NCBI GenBank assembly: GCA_964632165.1
Contig: CAZWCZ010000005.1
Span: 1-64,000, forward strand
From: SIG299 sp964632165
Lineage (GTDB): Bacteria; Bacillota; Clostridia; Lachnospirales; Lachnospiraceae
Reading direction: 5' to 3'
Length of the DNA stretch: 64,000 nt
Each line of letters opens with the position of its first letter. Position 1 is the first letter of the stretch. The position numbers were made by a program, and so were the translations under genes. The notes beneath the pieces were generated by a model. It was not told where the DNA came from and made no database searches. It saw nothing but the letters and a program-made list of their open reading frames with translations. Positions 50,384 to 60,227 of this stretch are shown here, one piece after another.

Positions 50384-51160
50384 TTATTTCTTAAATAATT
50401 TGCTGAAAAATCCGCCTTTGCTCAGATCAAGATACGGAACTTCTTCACCAAGGATTCGATGACAGATATTCATATAAGCTTTTCCTGCCTGAGTATTGTT
50501 ACCTACAAGAGGTACACCCTGGTTTGTGGAAATAACGATATTTTCATCATCAGGAACAACTCCGATCAGGTCAACCGATAGAATTTCAACAACATCATTC
50601 GCTGACATCATGTCGCCGCGTTTTACCATATCCATACGGAGTCTGTTGACAACAAGATGCGTCTGACGGATCTCATTTGCCTCTAAAAGCCCGATAATAC
50701 GGTCTGCATCACGTACTGCAGAAACTTCCGGCGTAGTAACAACCAAAGCACGGTCTGCACCTGCAATGGCATTTTTAAATCCCTGTTCAATTCCCGCCGG
50801 GCAGTCAATGATCACATAATCAAAACTTTCCTTTAAGCGGTCTGTCAGTTCTTTCATCTGCTCCGGTGTTACGGAAGTCTTATCTCTCGTCTGGGCAGAT
50901 GGCAGCAGATAGAAATTATTAAATCCTTTTACTTTAATGAATGCCTGACTGATCTTACAGTTTCCTTCAATAACATCAACCAGATTGTAAACAATGCGGT
51001 TTTCAAGTCCCATAACCACGTCAAGGTTACGAAGACCGATATCTGTATCAATCAATACAACCTTTTTGTCTAATTTTGCAAGTCCGGTACCAACATTTGC
51101 TGTTGTAGTTGTTTTACCAACTCCGCCTTTTCCAGATGTAACTACGATTACTTCACCCAT
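50384..51160 (-). CDS. minD: Septum site-determining protein MinD
   Basis: A 258-residue membrane-associated ATPase of the ParA/MinD family. The deviant Walker A GKGGVGKTT (residues 10-18), switch I and DCPAGIEQGF (Walker B) are intact, and the C-terminal amphipathic membrane-targeting helix is GGFFSKLFKK. It recruits MinC to membrane and is displaced by MinE. The gene lies between minC and minE, with short gaps. Confidence 0.98.
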   Translation of the reverse strand: MGEVIVVTSGKGGVGKTTTTANVGTGLAKLDKKVVLIDTDIGLRNLDVVMGLENRIVYNLVDVIEGNCKISQAFIKVKGFNNFYLLPSAQTRDKTSVTPEQMKELTDRLKESFDYVIIDCPAGIEQGFKNAIAGADRALVVTTPEVSAVRDADRIIGLLEANEIRQTHLVVNRLRMDMVKRGDMMSANDVVEILSVDLIGVVPDDENIVISTNQGVPLVGNNTQAGKAYMNICHRILGEEVPYLDLSKGGFFSKLFKK

Positions 51161-51183
51161 TCCATGAATTCCTCCACTTGTTT

Positions 51184-51849
51184 TTAAAGTTTAATATCAT
51201 TAAGAACCGATTTGGTCAAAGGTTCTATGTAAATGTTTCCTTCTTCCAAAAAAGCGATTTTCGGTTCATGATCTCTGATCTCTTCCGGCTTATCAGGAGC
51301 ACGTGCAATGCTGTCAGCAATGCGTATCTGCATTGGCTGCATGGAAAGCGCCACGACGAAACAGTTAGGATTTCCGGAAGCTCCTGCAAACGCATTTCCC
51401 TTTAATGAACCGAGAACAACAATATTCCCTTTGGAAGTAATATTTGCTCCCGGATTCACATCCCCTATGATAATAACACTTTTTTCAAATTCCAGCGACT
51501 GTCCGGAACGAAGATTTCCTTTGTGAAATTGTCCGGTAGATGCATCAAATTCTGCAATCGCAGCAGAAACCCCTTGCTTGAAACGCTGTTCCTGCACGGG
51601 ATCATTGTCCATGATGCAGACAATGCTGATATTGCAGTTCTCATGAATGATACCAATCAGTTCTTCCTGCTGGCGGTCACTCAACAAGCACCCTTCAAAG
51701 CTGATTGCCATTTTCCCGTTGCCAAAAAAATGATCCATTTCTTTGAATTTTACCGCAATCTCCTGCTTGATCTCATCATAGGAAGCAACCGGGGACAATA
51801 TAACCCGGATGCCATATTGATTTCCTTTGATCGTTACTGATGAAGCCAT
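51184..51849 (-). CDS. minC: Septum site-determining protein MinC
   Basis: A 221-residue inhibitor of FtsZ polymerisation. The N-terminal domain (about 1-100, SVTIKGNQYGIRVILSP) is poorly conserved; the C-terminal beta-helix (about 115-200) contains the signature RSGQSLEFEKSVIIIGDVNP, GANITSKGNIVVLGSLKGNA and AGASGNPNCFVVALSMQP, which binds MinD. It starts directly at the pbp2 stop (no gap) and is followed by minD. The order pbp2-minC-minD-minE is typical of Clostridia. Confidence 0.95.
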   Translation of the reverse strand: MASSVTIKGNQYGIRVILSPVASYDEIKQEIAVKFKEMDHFFGNGKMAISFEGCLLSDRQQEELIGIIHENCNISIVCIMDNDPVQEQRFKQGVSAAIAEFDASTGQFHKGNLRSGQSLEFEKSVIIIGDVNPGANITSKGNIVVLGSLKGNAFAGASGNPNCFVVALSMQPMQIRIADSIARAPDKPEEIRDHEPKIAFLEEGNIYIEPLTKSVLNDIKL

Positions 51850-54672
51850 TTAATTTTCACCTTCCTCATTGGAACTGTTTAAATATTCCCTAAATTCCCC
51901 ATTGTAATAGTAGCCGTAGATATCTCGGCACAAAAGCCCGGAATAATTACCGGAGTAACCATTGGCGATCACGGCCGTAACACTGATCTCCGGATCCTCC
52001 AGTGGTGCAAAAGATACAAACACGGAATGTGCAGGAGTACTGACACCGGCCTGCGCCGATCCGGTCTTCCCTCCAACCGAAACCGGGATATCAGCATACG
52101 CATTGCGCAGTTTTGTGGAGTATTTCAGTATCACGTCACGCATACCTTCATGAATTTTATTCCACTCGTTGTCTGTGATCTCCGTAATACGGTTTTCAAC
52201 AACCGGATCCAATTCATAAATGGTATTTCCGTCTTTGTCTTCTATTTTATCAATAATCGTATATTTATACAAGATACCTTTTGTAGCAATTGTTGTTGCA
52301 TATCTGGAAATCTGGAGCGGTGTAAAGCTATATCCATACCCGATAGAAGCACGTACCGCATCCGTCGTGGCAAATTCCGGCGATGCTTCGCCGAGTTCTA
52401 CTCCTGAAGTACTGTCTAATCCAAATAGCGCACCGGTCTCTTTTAATTTTGAAATACCGAGACTGTCTGAATATTTGCCGCTTACATCTGTAGAAAGCCG
52501 ATAACCGAGTTCATAGAAGAAATAGTTACAGGAATTCATGATCGCGCTGGCAATATCCTGATCTCCATGACCTTTGGAAGACCAGCAGCTTGGAGAAGGA
52601 ACTATTTTTGTAAAAGTTATGTTATCGTATATCTTTTCGCTGATAGATACCTTGTGGTTCATCAATCCTGAAACCGCTGTCATCATTTTGATCGTTGAAC
52701 CGGTGGTCGTCCTTTGCTGCGTCGCCCGATTATACAACGGATTTGATTTGTCAGCAAGTAACCCCGAATAATAGGACCAGTCGATTTTATTGGCAAGCTG
52801 ATTGATATCATAGCTTGGATAAGTGACAAGTGCCGTAACTGCTCCGGTTTTGGTATCTGTTTGGATAACAGAACCACTGCACGGTTCCAAGGCAAGCTGT
52901 GCTGCCGTGATTTCTACGTTTCTTATCTTTTCAAGAATAAATTCATACGCAGAAATAGTATTTTTCTTTAAAGCCTCCTGATCCTTTTCGTTATATTCTA
53001 ACACATTTTGCTCGAATAATAAAAGGCAGATTTCCTTTCCTGATAAATTATCACTGAAGATCAGATCATGGTACAGCTTCAGATCAAAAGTTTCGTTATC
53101 ATAGAGAGATTCAAATGTCAGATCCAACAAAATTTCATAAATTTCATCGGTGCTGTAGTAATCATTTTCCACACCAAGTGCATTCAGATCCACCCATTGC
53201 TGATTGATACAATACGTCAGATATTCTGCAGTGCTGATTGTTCCGTTGACATAAGCTTTATACGTGCTGTCAGAAGTTTTGATATTTTCCTTCGGCAATA
53301 ATCCGAGTGTCTGCATCTGGGAAATAAAATAAGACAGATAGTTCTGCATTTCTTCGCTTAATCGGCCTTTTAATTCGGTACTTCCGTAGGAAAGATGCTG
53401 ATACAGTCGTTGTATCACTTCCTCCCTCTTCTTCGCATAATAATCGTATGTCTTTTTTTCGTATGTTCCGGCTTCCTCCGAATAAAGATGTTCCATAGAA
53501 AGAACATGATTGCTGAACAAAGCATAATATACTTCATATACCGGTATTTTAATATCCTCACTGGATTCTCCCTTAGTACCGTAATCAAGCTCCTCTACGA
53601 TGACATTGCACAAGATTTCTGCCAGATTTTGTTCGATGATATAATAGTATGCTTTTTGTGTTTCTACATCAAGCGTAAGGTAAATATTGTTTCCCGGAAC
53701 CGGTTCTTCCACCACTTTTGTGCTGACTACTTTTCCGGAACTGTTCAATGTAATCTGCTCTTTGCCTTTTGTTCCGGCCAATATTGTCTCCAATTCTCTT
53801 TCCAACCCGGTTTTTCCTACATAATCGGACGTTTCATAAGTGCCTGATCCGTCTTCTGTGTTCCACTTTTCCAAATCACTTTCATTTGCAAGACCGGTAT
53901 AGCCGATAATATGCGCAAAATAAAATCCGTAATCATACACACGCCGAGTTTTCTGAACAACAGAAGCTCCCGGAATCTCTTCCTGAGCTTCCATTACTGC
54001 CGCGATCAGAGGATCGCTTACATCCGACGCAATGGTAAGCTGGGCAGATTTATCTGCTGTACTGAAAAAATGATACCGGACCGTAACAATCTTTAAAGCT
54101 TCTTCTAAAGTGTATTCCTCCGATACCTGGAACATCTTACTGGAACGGTTCCCCTTACACAAAAATGCAAACACTTCTTCTGCCGTTGCATTCCTTTCTT
54201 CGTCCGTAAGTTCATTGATGGAACGCCTTCCGTAGGCATTCTTTTTAAAACGGAGCAGTGCAGTTCCACTTTCGTTAAAGACAAGTTCTCCGTTTTCATC
54301 AAGTTCAATAGAAAAATCTAATTCTAATGAATAACCATATTTTTCAAGAATCGTTAAAAGAGTATGGATGGACGCATTTTTTTGCGCATTTGTCGTTAAG
54401 GAGGCATTATCGGAAAGCATAATGGAATAGGAAAGTTCGTTGTAGGCAAGCAGGACACCATTCCTGTCATAAATCATGCCTCGCGTACTTGGAATGCTGC
54501 GTTCCACTACATTCAGGTATTCTGACTGGGTTTCCGCTTCCTCGCTTTCGACAATCTGCAGTTCAAACATCCGATGCAGGAGAATAACGGCAAACACGGA
54601 ATAAACGACTGCTATGTAAAACAGTCGGGACGTCAGGATCTCTTTTAGTTTATCAAAAATGTAACTAATCAT
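51850..54672 (-). CDS. mrdA: Penicillin-binding protein 2 (elongation transpeptidase) with large insertion
   Basis: A 940-residue class B PBP that cross-links peptidoglycan with RodA. It has an N-terminal membrane helix (about 16-32), a pedestal/dimerisation domain (about 55-320; STRGMIYDRNG), and the transpeptidase domain with the nucleophile STIK near 659, SCN near 705 and KTGS near 870. Between the LTLDVETQKAYYY helix (about 330) and the GSVIQTDTKTGAVTALV strand (about 600) lies an extra segment of roughly 230 residues, mostly helical and acidic, not found in E. coli PBP2. It follows mreD, overlapping by 8 bases, and precedes minC. Confidence 0.93.
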   Translation of the reverse strand: MISYIFDKLKEILTSRLFYIAVVYSVFAVILLHRMFELQIVESEEAETQSEYLNVVERSIPSTRGMIYDRNGVLLAYNELSYSIMLSDNASLTTNAQKNASIHTLLTILEKYGYSLELDFSIELDENGELVFNESGTALLRFKKNAYGRRSINELTDEERNATAEEVFAFLCKGNRSSKMFQVSEEYTLEEALKIVTVRYHFFSTADKSAQLTIASDVSDPLIAAVMEAQEEIPGASVVQKTRRVYDYGFYFAHIIGYTGLANESDLEKWNTEDGSGTYETSDYVGKTGLERELETILAGTKGKEQITLNSSGKVVSTKVVEEPVPGNNIYLTLDVETQKAYYYIIEQNLAEILCNVIVEELDYGTKGESSEDIKIPVYEVYYALFSNHVLSMEHLYSEEAGTYEKKTYDYYAKKREEVIQRLYQHLSYGSTELKGRLSEEMQNYLSYFISQMQTLGLLPKENIKTSDSTYKAYVNGTISTAEYLTYCINQQWVDLNALGVENDYYSTDEIYEILLDLTFESLYDNETFDLKLYHDLIFSDNLSGKEICLLLFEQNVLEYNEKDQEALKKNTISAYEFILEKIRNVEITAAQLALEPCSGSVIQTDTKTGAVTALVTYPSYDINQLANKIDWSYYSGLLADKSNPLYNRATQQRTTTGSTIKMMTAVSGLMNHKVSISEKIYDNITFTKIVPSPSCWSSKGHGDQDIASAIMNSCNYFFYELGYRLSTDVSGKYSDSLGISKLKETGALFGLDSTSGVELGEASPEFATTDAVRASIGYGYSFTPLQISRYATTIATKGILYKYTIIDKIEDKDGNTIYELDPVVENRITEITDNEWNKIHEGMRDVILKYSTKLRNAYADIPVSVGGKTGSAQAGVSTPAHSVFVSFAPLEDPEISVTAVIANGYSGNYSGLLCRDIYGYYYNGEFREYLNSSNEEGEN

Positions 54673-55174
54673 CTTCTCTTCCTTCCAGTTTCAGCAAAAT
54701 CCGATGAATGGCATGAAATATCGGATACAGCACCAACATTATGAGGAGTGTATACAACATTCTCGGAATGATGGTGTAAATAAGATATGTCTGCAGTTCC
54801 AAGCGTCCCCTCATCAGAAAAAATATGACATAATACAAAAAAGAATAGACAAATTCTCCAGCGAACACAAGCAGTCCGGGAATAAAATAATCTCTTTTCT
54901 CATAAATATGATGCGTATATCCTGCCAAAAAAGCTACCAGCATATAAAGGATCCCACAAAATCCTATTGTTTCTGAGAAACACAGGTCCAATAAAAGTCC
55001 TGAAAAAAAACCGGTAACAATAGCCGGGATCTGCCCTCTTGTATAAGCTATTGTAATGACAAGAATCAAAAGGCAGTCCGGAACTACACCCGAAATGCGC
55101 AAAAAGGAAAACAAAGAAGTCTGCAGCAGAAAGCAAAAAACAATTTCTATTAAAGTTACCAGTGTCCGTACCAA
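54665..55174 (-). CDS. mreD: Rod shape-determining protein MreD
   Basis: A 169-residue membrane protein with about five hydrophobic helices, the membrane partner of MreC and the RodA/PBP2 complex. The pattern FLLQTSLFSFLRISGVVPDC at the start and GLLLDLCFSETIGFCGILYM are typical. It begins with TTG at 55174, with GGAAGGAAAG upstream, and overlaps pbp2 by 8 bases. MreD sequences are weakly conserved, so context (mreC upstream, pbp2 downstream) carries part of the assignment. Confidence 0.92.
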   Translation of the reverse strand: MVRTLVTLIEIVFCFLLQTSLFSFLRISGVVPDCLLILVITIAYTRGQIPAIVTGFFSGLLLDLCFSETIGFCGILYMLVAFLAGYTHHIYEKRDYFIPGLLVFAGEFVYSFLYYVIFFLMRGRLELQTYLIYTIIPRMLYTLLIMLVLYPIFHAIHRILLKLEGREDD

Positions 55175-55189
55175 ATTTCTTTCCTTCCT

Positions 55190-56077
55190 TTAATCGTCTA
55201 ATTCAAATGATTCTTTCAATTTTGTAATGATAAGTACCTCGTCCAGATGTTCAAAGTCAACCGCAGGAGTAAGGCAGGCAGTCTTAGTCATATTGCTGGA
55301 ATCTACCTTAATATCGGATATATATCCGATCAGAATTCCCTGCTGATATTTATCACTGATATGGGAAGTAACTACTTCCTCGTATTCTGTAACCTCAGAA
55401 TCCAGCGGAATCATGGTAATACGTATTTTCCCGTCGGTTGTAAGCATGTTCAGATCTCCGGATACCATACAGGTATCTGACGTGCGTAAAAACATTCCGC
55501 TGACATGGCTGCTGTCATCAATAATGGAACGTACCGTGGCAGAGTTTTTGCGTACCGACGTTACAATGCCGACCAGCCCGTTTCCGGCAATTACATTCAT
55601 ATCCTTCTGAATACCGTTTTCATATCCCTTATCAATCGTGAAAACGCTGTACCAGCCATTGCTTTCTCTTGCAATGATTCTGGCAGCAACCTTCTCATAA
55701 TCCGGATATTTCTGATCCAGATTATAAAGTTCACGCATGGCATCCAACTCATATTTATCGCTGGCAGTCATCGTTGCTTTCTGCTGCAGAATTTCCAATT
55801 CTGCTTTCAGACGTTCATTTTCCGCCTTCAGATCTTTTTTGCTCTCCAATGTATCCAGACGATCAGAAATAGAACTTCCGACAACATTGATCCCCCGCTG
55901 CATCGGGATAACAACGGCATCTACCGCATTTCTGACCGGAAGTAAGGAATCCGGAAAGCGATAAGATAAAAATAAAAGTATCGCTGTTAGAAATAAAAGC
56001 AAAAACAATACATGCTTTGGCAGAACCGATATCGTCTTTTTTTCGTGATTTCTGCGTCTTCTGCGTCTTTTTGGCAT
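55190..56077 (-). CDS. mreC: Cell shape-determining protein MreC
   Basis: A 295-residue protein with a basic N-terminus (PKRRRRRRNHEKK), one membrane helix (about 20-41), a coiled coil (about 70-110; KKDLKAENERLKAELEILQQ) and an extracytoplasmic beta-rich domain (about 120-285; ESNGWYSVFTIDKGYENGIQ, VIAGNGLVGIVTSV). It activates PBP2/RodA. GGAGGCTGAT precedes the ATG at 56077 and overlaps the mreB end, only one base apart. Confidence 0.95.
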   Translation of the reverse strand: MPKRRRRRRNHEKKTISVLPKHVLFLLLFLTAILLFLSYRFPDSLLPVRNAVDAVVIPMQRGINVVGSSISDRLDTLESKKDLKAENERLKAELEILQQKATMTASDKYELDAMRELYNLDQKYPDYEKVAARIIARESNGWYSVFTIDKGYENGIQKDMNVIAGNGLVGIVTSVRKNSATVRSIIDDSSHVSGMFLRTSDTCMVSGDLNMLTTDGKIRITMIPLDSEVTEYEEVVTSHISDKYQQGILIGYISDIKVDSSNMTKTACLTPAVDFEHLDEVLIITKLKESFELDD

Positions 56078-56078
56078 A

Positions 56079-57104
56079 TCAGCCTCCGTAATAGGTCTGC
56101 TTCAGGGTAAAAGCAAGACAATTATATTTTGCACTTTCTTCTAAAATTTTGCCAAGCCCGTTTACTACGGTATTTGCCGGGTCTTCCGTAATATGAACCG
56201 GAAGTTCCGTCTCTTTTTCGAATAATTGAGCAATTTTTTTGATATTTGCAGAGCCTCCGGTAATGTAGATCCCCGAGTCAATAATGTCTGAGGAAATTTC
56301 CGGTGGAGTCTTTTCTAAAATGATCCTTACAGCATCCACAATGGAATGCAGACTTTCATTCATTGTCTCATATACAAATTCCGAATCGATCTCTGCCTCT
56401 GTCGGAAGTCCGGTCATGACATCCCGACCGTAAACTTTAATGGTTTCATGTTCCGGTTCAATGGCATATGCAAGCTTTTTCTTTATCACTTCTGCCGTCT
56501 TGTTCCCAATTACCAGATTGTATTTTTTTCGGACATTACTGATGATACTTTCATCGAATTTGTTTCCGCCGATGGTGACCAGTTTACTGAGAACGATCCC
56601 ACCTAAAGACATAATGGAAATTTCGGTAGTATCTGCACCGATATCTACAACCATGACACCGCTTGCATTCATTACGTCAAGACCGGCGCCAAGGGCATCT
56701 GCCACCGGTTTTTCAACTACACGGACTTTTTTGGGTTTTGCAATGGAATTTGCTGCCAGATCAAAAAATGCCCTTTTTTCTACTTCGGTAATATCTGTCG
56801 GAGCGGCCACGATAATATCTGCGCCTGTTATCTTTCCACTCTTTTCAGAAATTTGCTTCAATGCATTGTTTAAAAGTGCGAGCATATTTGCAATATCTGC
56901 AATTACGCCGTTCTTTACCGGATATGTGACCAAAAAATTATCCGGAGCTTTTCCGAGCATCTCGAATGCCTCATCGCCAATTGCCATAACTTCATTATTA
57001 CATAAGGCAATGATATTTTTCTTATCGAAAATAACTCCCTCATGTTTCCTATATATTTTAATTGTACTTGTCCCAAAATCAATACCAAACACTTTTGTAT
57101 TCAT
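56079..57104 (-). CDS. mreB: Actin-like rod shape protein MreB
   Basis: A 341-residue bacterial actin that guides elongation. Actin phosphate loops are visible: DFGTSTIKIY (phosphate 1), VVDIGADTTEISIMSLGG (phosphate 2) and the adenosine motif GSANIKKI near 290. The ATG at 57104 has a clear AGGAGG upstream; the frame runs open to 57173 without a ribosome binding site. It begins the cluster mreB-mreC-mreD-pbp2-minCDE-rodA-mgsA-dac, probably one long transcript. It is more divergent than the typical Bacillus MreB. Confidence 0.95.
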   Translation of the reverse strand: MNTKVFGIDFGTSTIKIYRKHEGVIFDKKNIIALCNNEVMAIGDEAFEMLGKAPDNFLVTYPVKNGVIADIANMLALLNNALKQISEKSGKITGADIIVAAPTDITEVEKRAFFDLAANSIAKPKKVRVVEKPVADALGAGLDVMNASGVMVVDIGADTTEISIMSLGGIVLSKLVTIGGNKFDESIISNVRKKYNLVIGNKTAEVIKKKLAYAIEPEHETIKVYGRDVMTGLPTEAEIDSEFVYETMNESLHSIVDAVRIILEKTPPEISSDIIDSGIYITGGSANIKKIAQLFEKETELPVHITEDPANTVVNGLGKILEESAKYNCLAFTLKQTYYGG

Positions 57105-57144
57105 GAATTGTTTCCTCCTGTTTTCCGGTTGTGCAATCGAGTTA

Positions 57145-57173
57145 AGTTTAACACTTTTGAGCACTGTTTTCAA
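57145..57173 (-). promoter_or_regulatory. Promoter of the mreB cluster
   Basis: On the minus strand TTGAAA (57173-57168), 17-bp spacer, TAAACT (57150-57145), about 40 bp before mreB and just past the radC stop. Confidence 0.7.
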
Positions 57174-57196
57174 TCAAATTCAAAAAAATAGTATCA

Positions 57197-57895
57197 CTAA
57201 AATTCGAGATATTTTTCACCACGCAGGCTGACATAGGAGTTTTGTCCGATGATAATGTGATCAATCAATAAAATTCCAAGTATTTTTCCTGCATTGCAGA
57301 TTCGTTCTGTTGCAAGTATATCTTCTTTGCTTGGTGTTGGGTCTCCGCTTGGATGGTTATGCAGTAAAATAACGGACACTCCGTTTTTGCGTAATGCAAC
57401 AAGAAAAATTTCACGGGGATCGGCAATGGCGGACTGAATTGTCCCAATAGATAAGATTTCTTCTGACAGGATCCTGTTTTTGCTGTCGAGAACAAGCAGG
57501 ATCAGACATTCTTTTTCACGAAATTTCAGATGTACATTATAATAGGACACAATATCATCAGGAGAAGAAATTTTTGATCCCAGAACCCTTTTCCCGCTTG
57601 CAAGCCTGCGGGCAAGTTCACAGACGCAGACAATCTGGATTGCTTTTACCGTACCAATTCCAGGAATCCGGGTCAGTTCATCTATTCCCATGGAAAAAAG
57701 GGACTGAATCCCGTTTTCGCCGCATTTTTCCAAAAGGTGAAGGGCAATCTGGTCAACACGTTCTTCTTTTGTTCCGGTACGGATTATGACGGAAAGCAAT
57801 TCCTTTTCCGACAACTTTTCCGCACCGGTAATCTGTACTTTTTCATAAGGCCGTTCTGATAACGGCAGCTGTTTCATTGTTTTTTTGCTTATCAT
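57197..57895 (-). CDS. radC: RadC family JAB1/MPN metalloprotein
   Basis: A 232-residue protein. An N-terminal helix-hairpin-helix region (about 25-85, LTRIPGIGTVKA) is followed by the JAB/MPN+ domain with the metal motif LLHNHPSGDPTPSKED near 180 (H-x-H-x7-S-x2-D). RadC was once linked to DNA repair but that role is doubtful; its substrate is unknown. The ATG at 57895 has GAAGGATTC upstream, better than the in-frame ATG at 57913 or TTG at 57922. RadC upstream of mreB is a widely conserved pair. Confidence 0.93.
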   Translation of the reverse strand: MISKKTMKQLPLSERPYEKVQITGAEKLSEKELLSVIIRTGTKEERVDQIALHLLEKCGENGIQSLFSMGIDELTRIPGIGTVKAIQIVCVCELARRLASGKRVLGSKISSPDDIVSYYNVHLKFREKECLILLVLDSKNRILSEEILSIGTIQSAIADPREIFLVALRKNGVSVILLHNHPSGDPTPSKEDILATERICNAGKILGILLIDHIIIGQNSYVSLRGEKYLEF

Positions 57896-57941
57896 GAATC
57901 CTTCTTTCCTCATCTCTCCCAAAAGAAGAACCCTCTCATTT

Positions 57942-59228
57942 TTACAGACGGATCAGCCCTGCCTCTTTCATTTTTTGTACTGACATCATAATACCGAATT
58001 TAGCATGATACCATGTCAGTCCCCCCTGGAAGTACACTGCATATGGCGGAGCAATTGGTCCGTCAGCAGATAATTCAATGGAAGAACCCTGTACAAAAGC
58101 TCCGGCTGCCATAATAACGTCAGAATGATATCCCGGCATTGCCCATGGTTCCGGAGTAACATGACTGTCTACCGGTGCTGCTGCCTGAATCCCCTGACAA
58201 AATGCAATGACTCCTTCCGGACTCTTTAACGTAACCGCCTGAATGATGTCATAACGAGGTTCTGTTCCGTTCGGAATAACCGGAAATCCCAGCCTTTCAT
58301 AGATATTTGCAGCAAAAACAGCACCTTTCAGGGCACCTGCTACCACAGTCGGCGCCATAAACAATCCCTGGAAGAACTGCTGATTTAATCCAAGCGTTGC
58401 TCCCACTTCTTTGCCAAGTCCCGGAGCCGTCAGCCGATAAGCACACATGTCTACGTATTCTTCTTTTCCTACGATATATCCGCCGATAGGTGCAAGGCCG
58501 CCACCGGGATTTTTAATCAGTGAACCGACACATAAATCCGCTCCGACTTCCGTTGGTTCTATTGTCTGCACAAATTCCCCGTAGCAGTTATCTACCATGC
58601 AGATCACATCCGGTTTGATACTTTTCACAAAAGAAATGACTTTACCGATCTGTTCTACCGATAAAGTAGGTCTTGTCTGATATCCTTTGGAACGCTGAAT
58701 GGTTACCAGTTTTGTTCTCTCGTTAATTGCAGCACGGATACCATCATAGTCAAAACCTCCGTCTGCTTTTAAGTCCACCTGTGCATAAGTGATCCCGAAT
58801 TCCGCCAACGATCCCTTTGCTTCCTGGATGCCGATAACTCCTTCCAACGTATCGTATGGTTTTCCAACCGGAGAAAGGATTTCATCTCCCGGACGCAGAT
58901 TAGCAGAAAGTGCAATTGTAAGAGCATGCGTTCCACATGTGAGCGAAGGCCGCACCAGAGCAGATTCCGCCTTAAAAATGTCTGCATAAACTGCTTCCAG
59001 GACATCCCGTCCCAAATCGTTATATCCATAACCGGTAGTTGCCGCAAAATGAATATCACTCAATCTGTTTTTTTGCATGGCAGAAATCACTTTCATCTGG
59101 TTATATTCCGCCACTGCATCAATTTCTTCAAAACGTTCGTTTAACTGTTCTTCAATTTTTGTGCAATATTGCAGCACATCATTAGAAATGGATAAATCTT
59201 TATACATTGTCTGAATCTTCTGTAACAT
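57942..59228 (-). CDS. Methionine gamma-lyase-like protein (aluminium resistance family)
   Basis: A 428-residue fold type I PLP enzyme of the Met_gamma_lyase/Alum_res family (PF06838 type). Motifs: ATTGYGYNDLGRDVLEAVYA at the active-site entry, VRPSLTCGTHALTIALSANL, and the PLP lysine in QRSKGYQTRPTLS. The aluminium-resistance label comes from an early screen and does not define the reaction. The ATG at 59228 follows GGGGAG; eight further in-frame codons upstream are unlikely. It lies between miaA and radC; hfq, which sits here in Clostridium, is absent. Confidence 0.9.
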   Translation of the reverse strand: MLQKIQTMYKDLSISNDVLQYCTKIEEQLNERFEEIDAVAEYNQMKVISAMQKNRLSDIHFAATTGYGYNDLGRDVLEAVYADIFKAESALVRPSLTCGTHALTIALSANLRPGDEILSPVGKPYDTLEGVIGIQEAKGSLAEFGITYAQVDLKADGGFDYDGIRAAINERTKLVTIQRSKGYQTRPTLSVEQIGKVISFVKSIKPDVICMVDNCYGEFVQTIEPTEVGADLCVGSLIKNPGGGLAPIGGYIVGKEEYVDMCAYRLTAPGLGKEVGATLGLNQQFFQGLFMAPTVVAGALKGAVFAANIYERLGFPVIPNGTEPRYDIIQAVTLKSPEGVIAFCQGIQAAAPVDSHVTPEPWAMPGYHSDVIMAAGAFVQGSSIELSADGPIAPPYAVYFQGGLTWYHAKFGIMMSVQKMKEAGLIRL

Positions 59229-59278
59229 TTTACTCCCCTTTTCTGAACACACAATCCTAAAAAATCAGGCTGTTTCTA

Positions 59279-60223
59279 TCATATAATTTCTTTTTGTTTT
59301 AATATACTGAGCATTTCATCTAATATTGCATCTTCATTCTGCTGAAATTGCTGTCGATCCAGAAAGATACTCTCTTTTTCACGTTTAAACCACGTGATCT
59401 GTCGCTTTGCAAAATGTCGGGTGTCTCTTTTTAAGATATAGACGGCCTCCTCGTAGCTTAGTTCTCCTTGAAGATACGCAGCCATTTCTTTATATCCGAG
59501 TCCCTGCATGGAAACACAGTTCCGACTGATTCCCCGATCCAGTAATGCTTTAACTTCCTCTTCTAATCCCTCTGCCAGCATTTGCTCCACGCGGGCGTCA
59601 ATCCTTTCGTATAAACGACTCCGTTCATCATTTAAAACAAAATAAGCATACTGGTAAGGTGAAATTTTCTTTTGTTGTTCTTCGTTATGTTCTGATATCT
59701 TCTGTCCGCTTTTTTCGTAAAACTCCAATGCACGGATGACACGCTTTCGATTATTACAGTGAATGCTTTCTGCAGCTTTTTTGTCCACTTTCTCTAGCAT
59801 TTTATGCAGATATTCATTTCCCTTTTCTTCTGCCAGCGATTCCAGAAAAACACGATACGATCTGTCGTCATCGTTTTCGGTAAAATCAATATCGTATAGC
59901 AATGCCTGAATATAAAATCCGGTGCCGCCGACAAGAATCGGGATCTTCCCCTTTGTATAGCAATCTTCACATGCCCTTTTGGCATATTCTGCAAAGAGTA
60001 CCACATTAAATTCTTCTTCCGGCTCCAAAATGTCGATCAGATGATGAGGGATTTTTTCCATTTCTTCCGGACGGATTTTGGCTGTTCCGATGTTCATTGT
60101 CTTATACACCTGCATGGAATCGGCAGAAATGATTTCGCCGTTTATTGCTTTTGCAAGCGAAATCGACAGTTTCGTTTTTCCTACAGCAGTCGGTCCTGCA
60201 AGAATGATCAATGGTTTCTTCAT
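59279..60223 (-). CDS. miaA: tRNA dimethylallyltransferase MiaA
   Basis: Transfers the dimethylallyl group to A37 of tRNAs reading UNN codons, the step before MiaB. The 314-residue protein has the P-loop GPTAVGKTK (8-16), ISADSMQVYKTMNIGTAK (substrate Asp/Ser) and GGTGFYIQAL, and the DDR-containing insertion domain. It follows mutL with only a 4-base gap on the minus strand. MutS-MutL-MiaA is the usual order; MiaB, commonly in the same cluster, is on the other strand at 13.6 kb. Confidence 0.97.
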   Translation of the reverse strand: MKKPLIILAGPTAVGKTKLSISLAKAINGEIISADSMQVYKTMNIGTAKIRPEEMEKIPHHLIDILEPEEEFNVVLFAEYAKRACEDCYTKGKIPILVGGTGFYIQALLYDIDFTENDDDRSYRVFLESLAEEKGNEYLHKMLEKVDKKAAESIHCNNRKRVIRALEFYEKSGQKISEHNEEQQKKISPYQYAYFVLNDERSRLYERIDARVEQMLAEGLEEEVKALLDRGISRNCVSMQGLGYKEMAAYLQGELSYEEAVYILKRDTRHFAKRQITWFKREKESIFLDRQQFQQNEDAILDEMLSILKQKEII

Positions 60224-60227
60224 ATTT

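Noticed and set aside
56440..57231. 263-codon plus-strand open frame opposite mreB
   Set aside because: Antisense shadow of a well-conserved gene, with no ribosome binding site or family resemblance.
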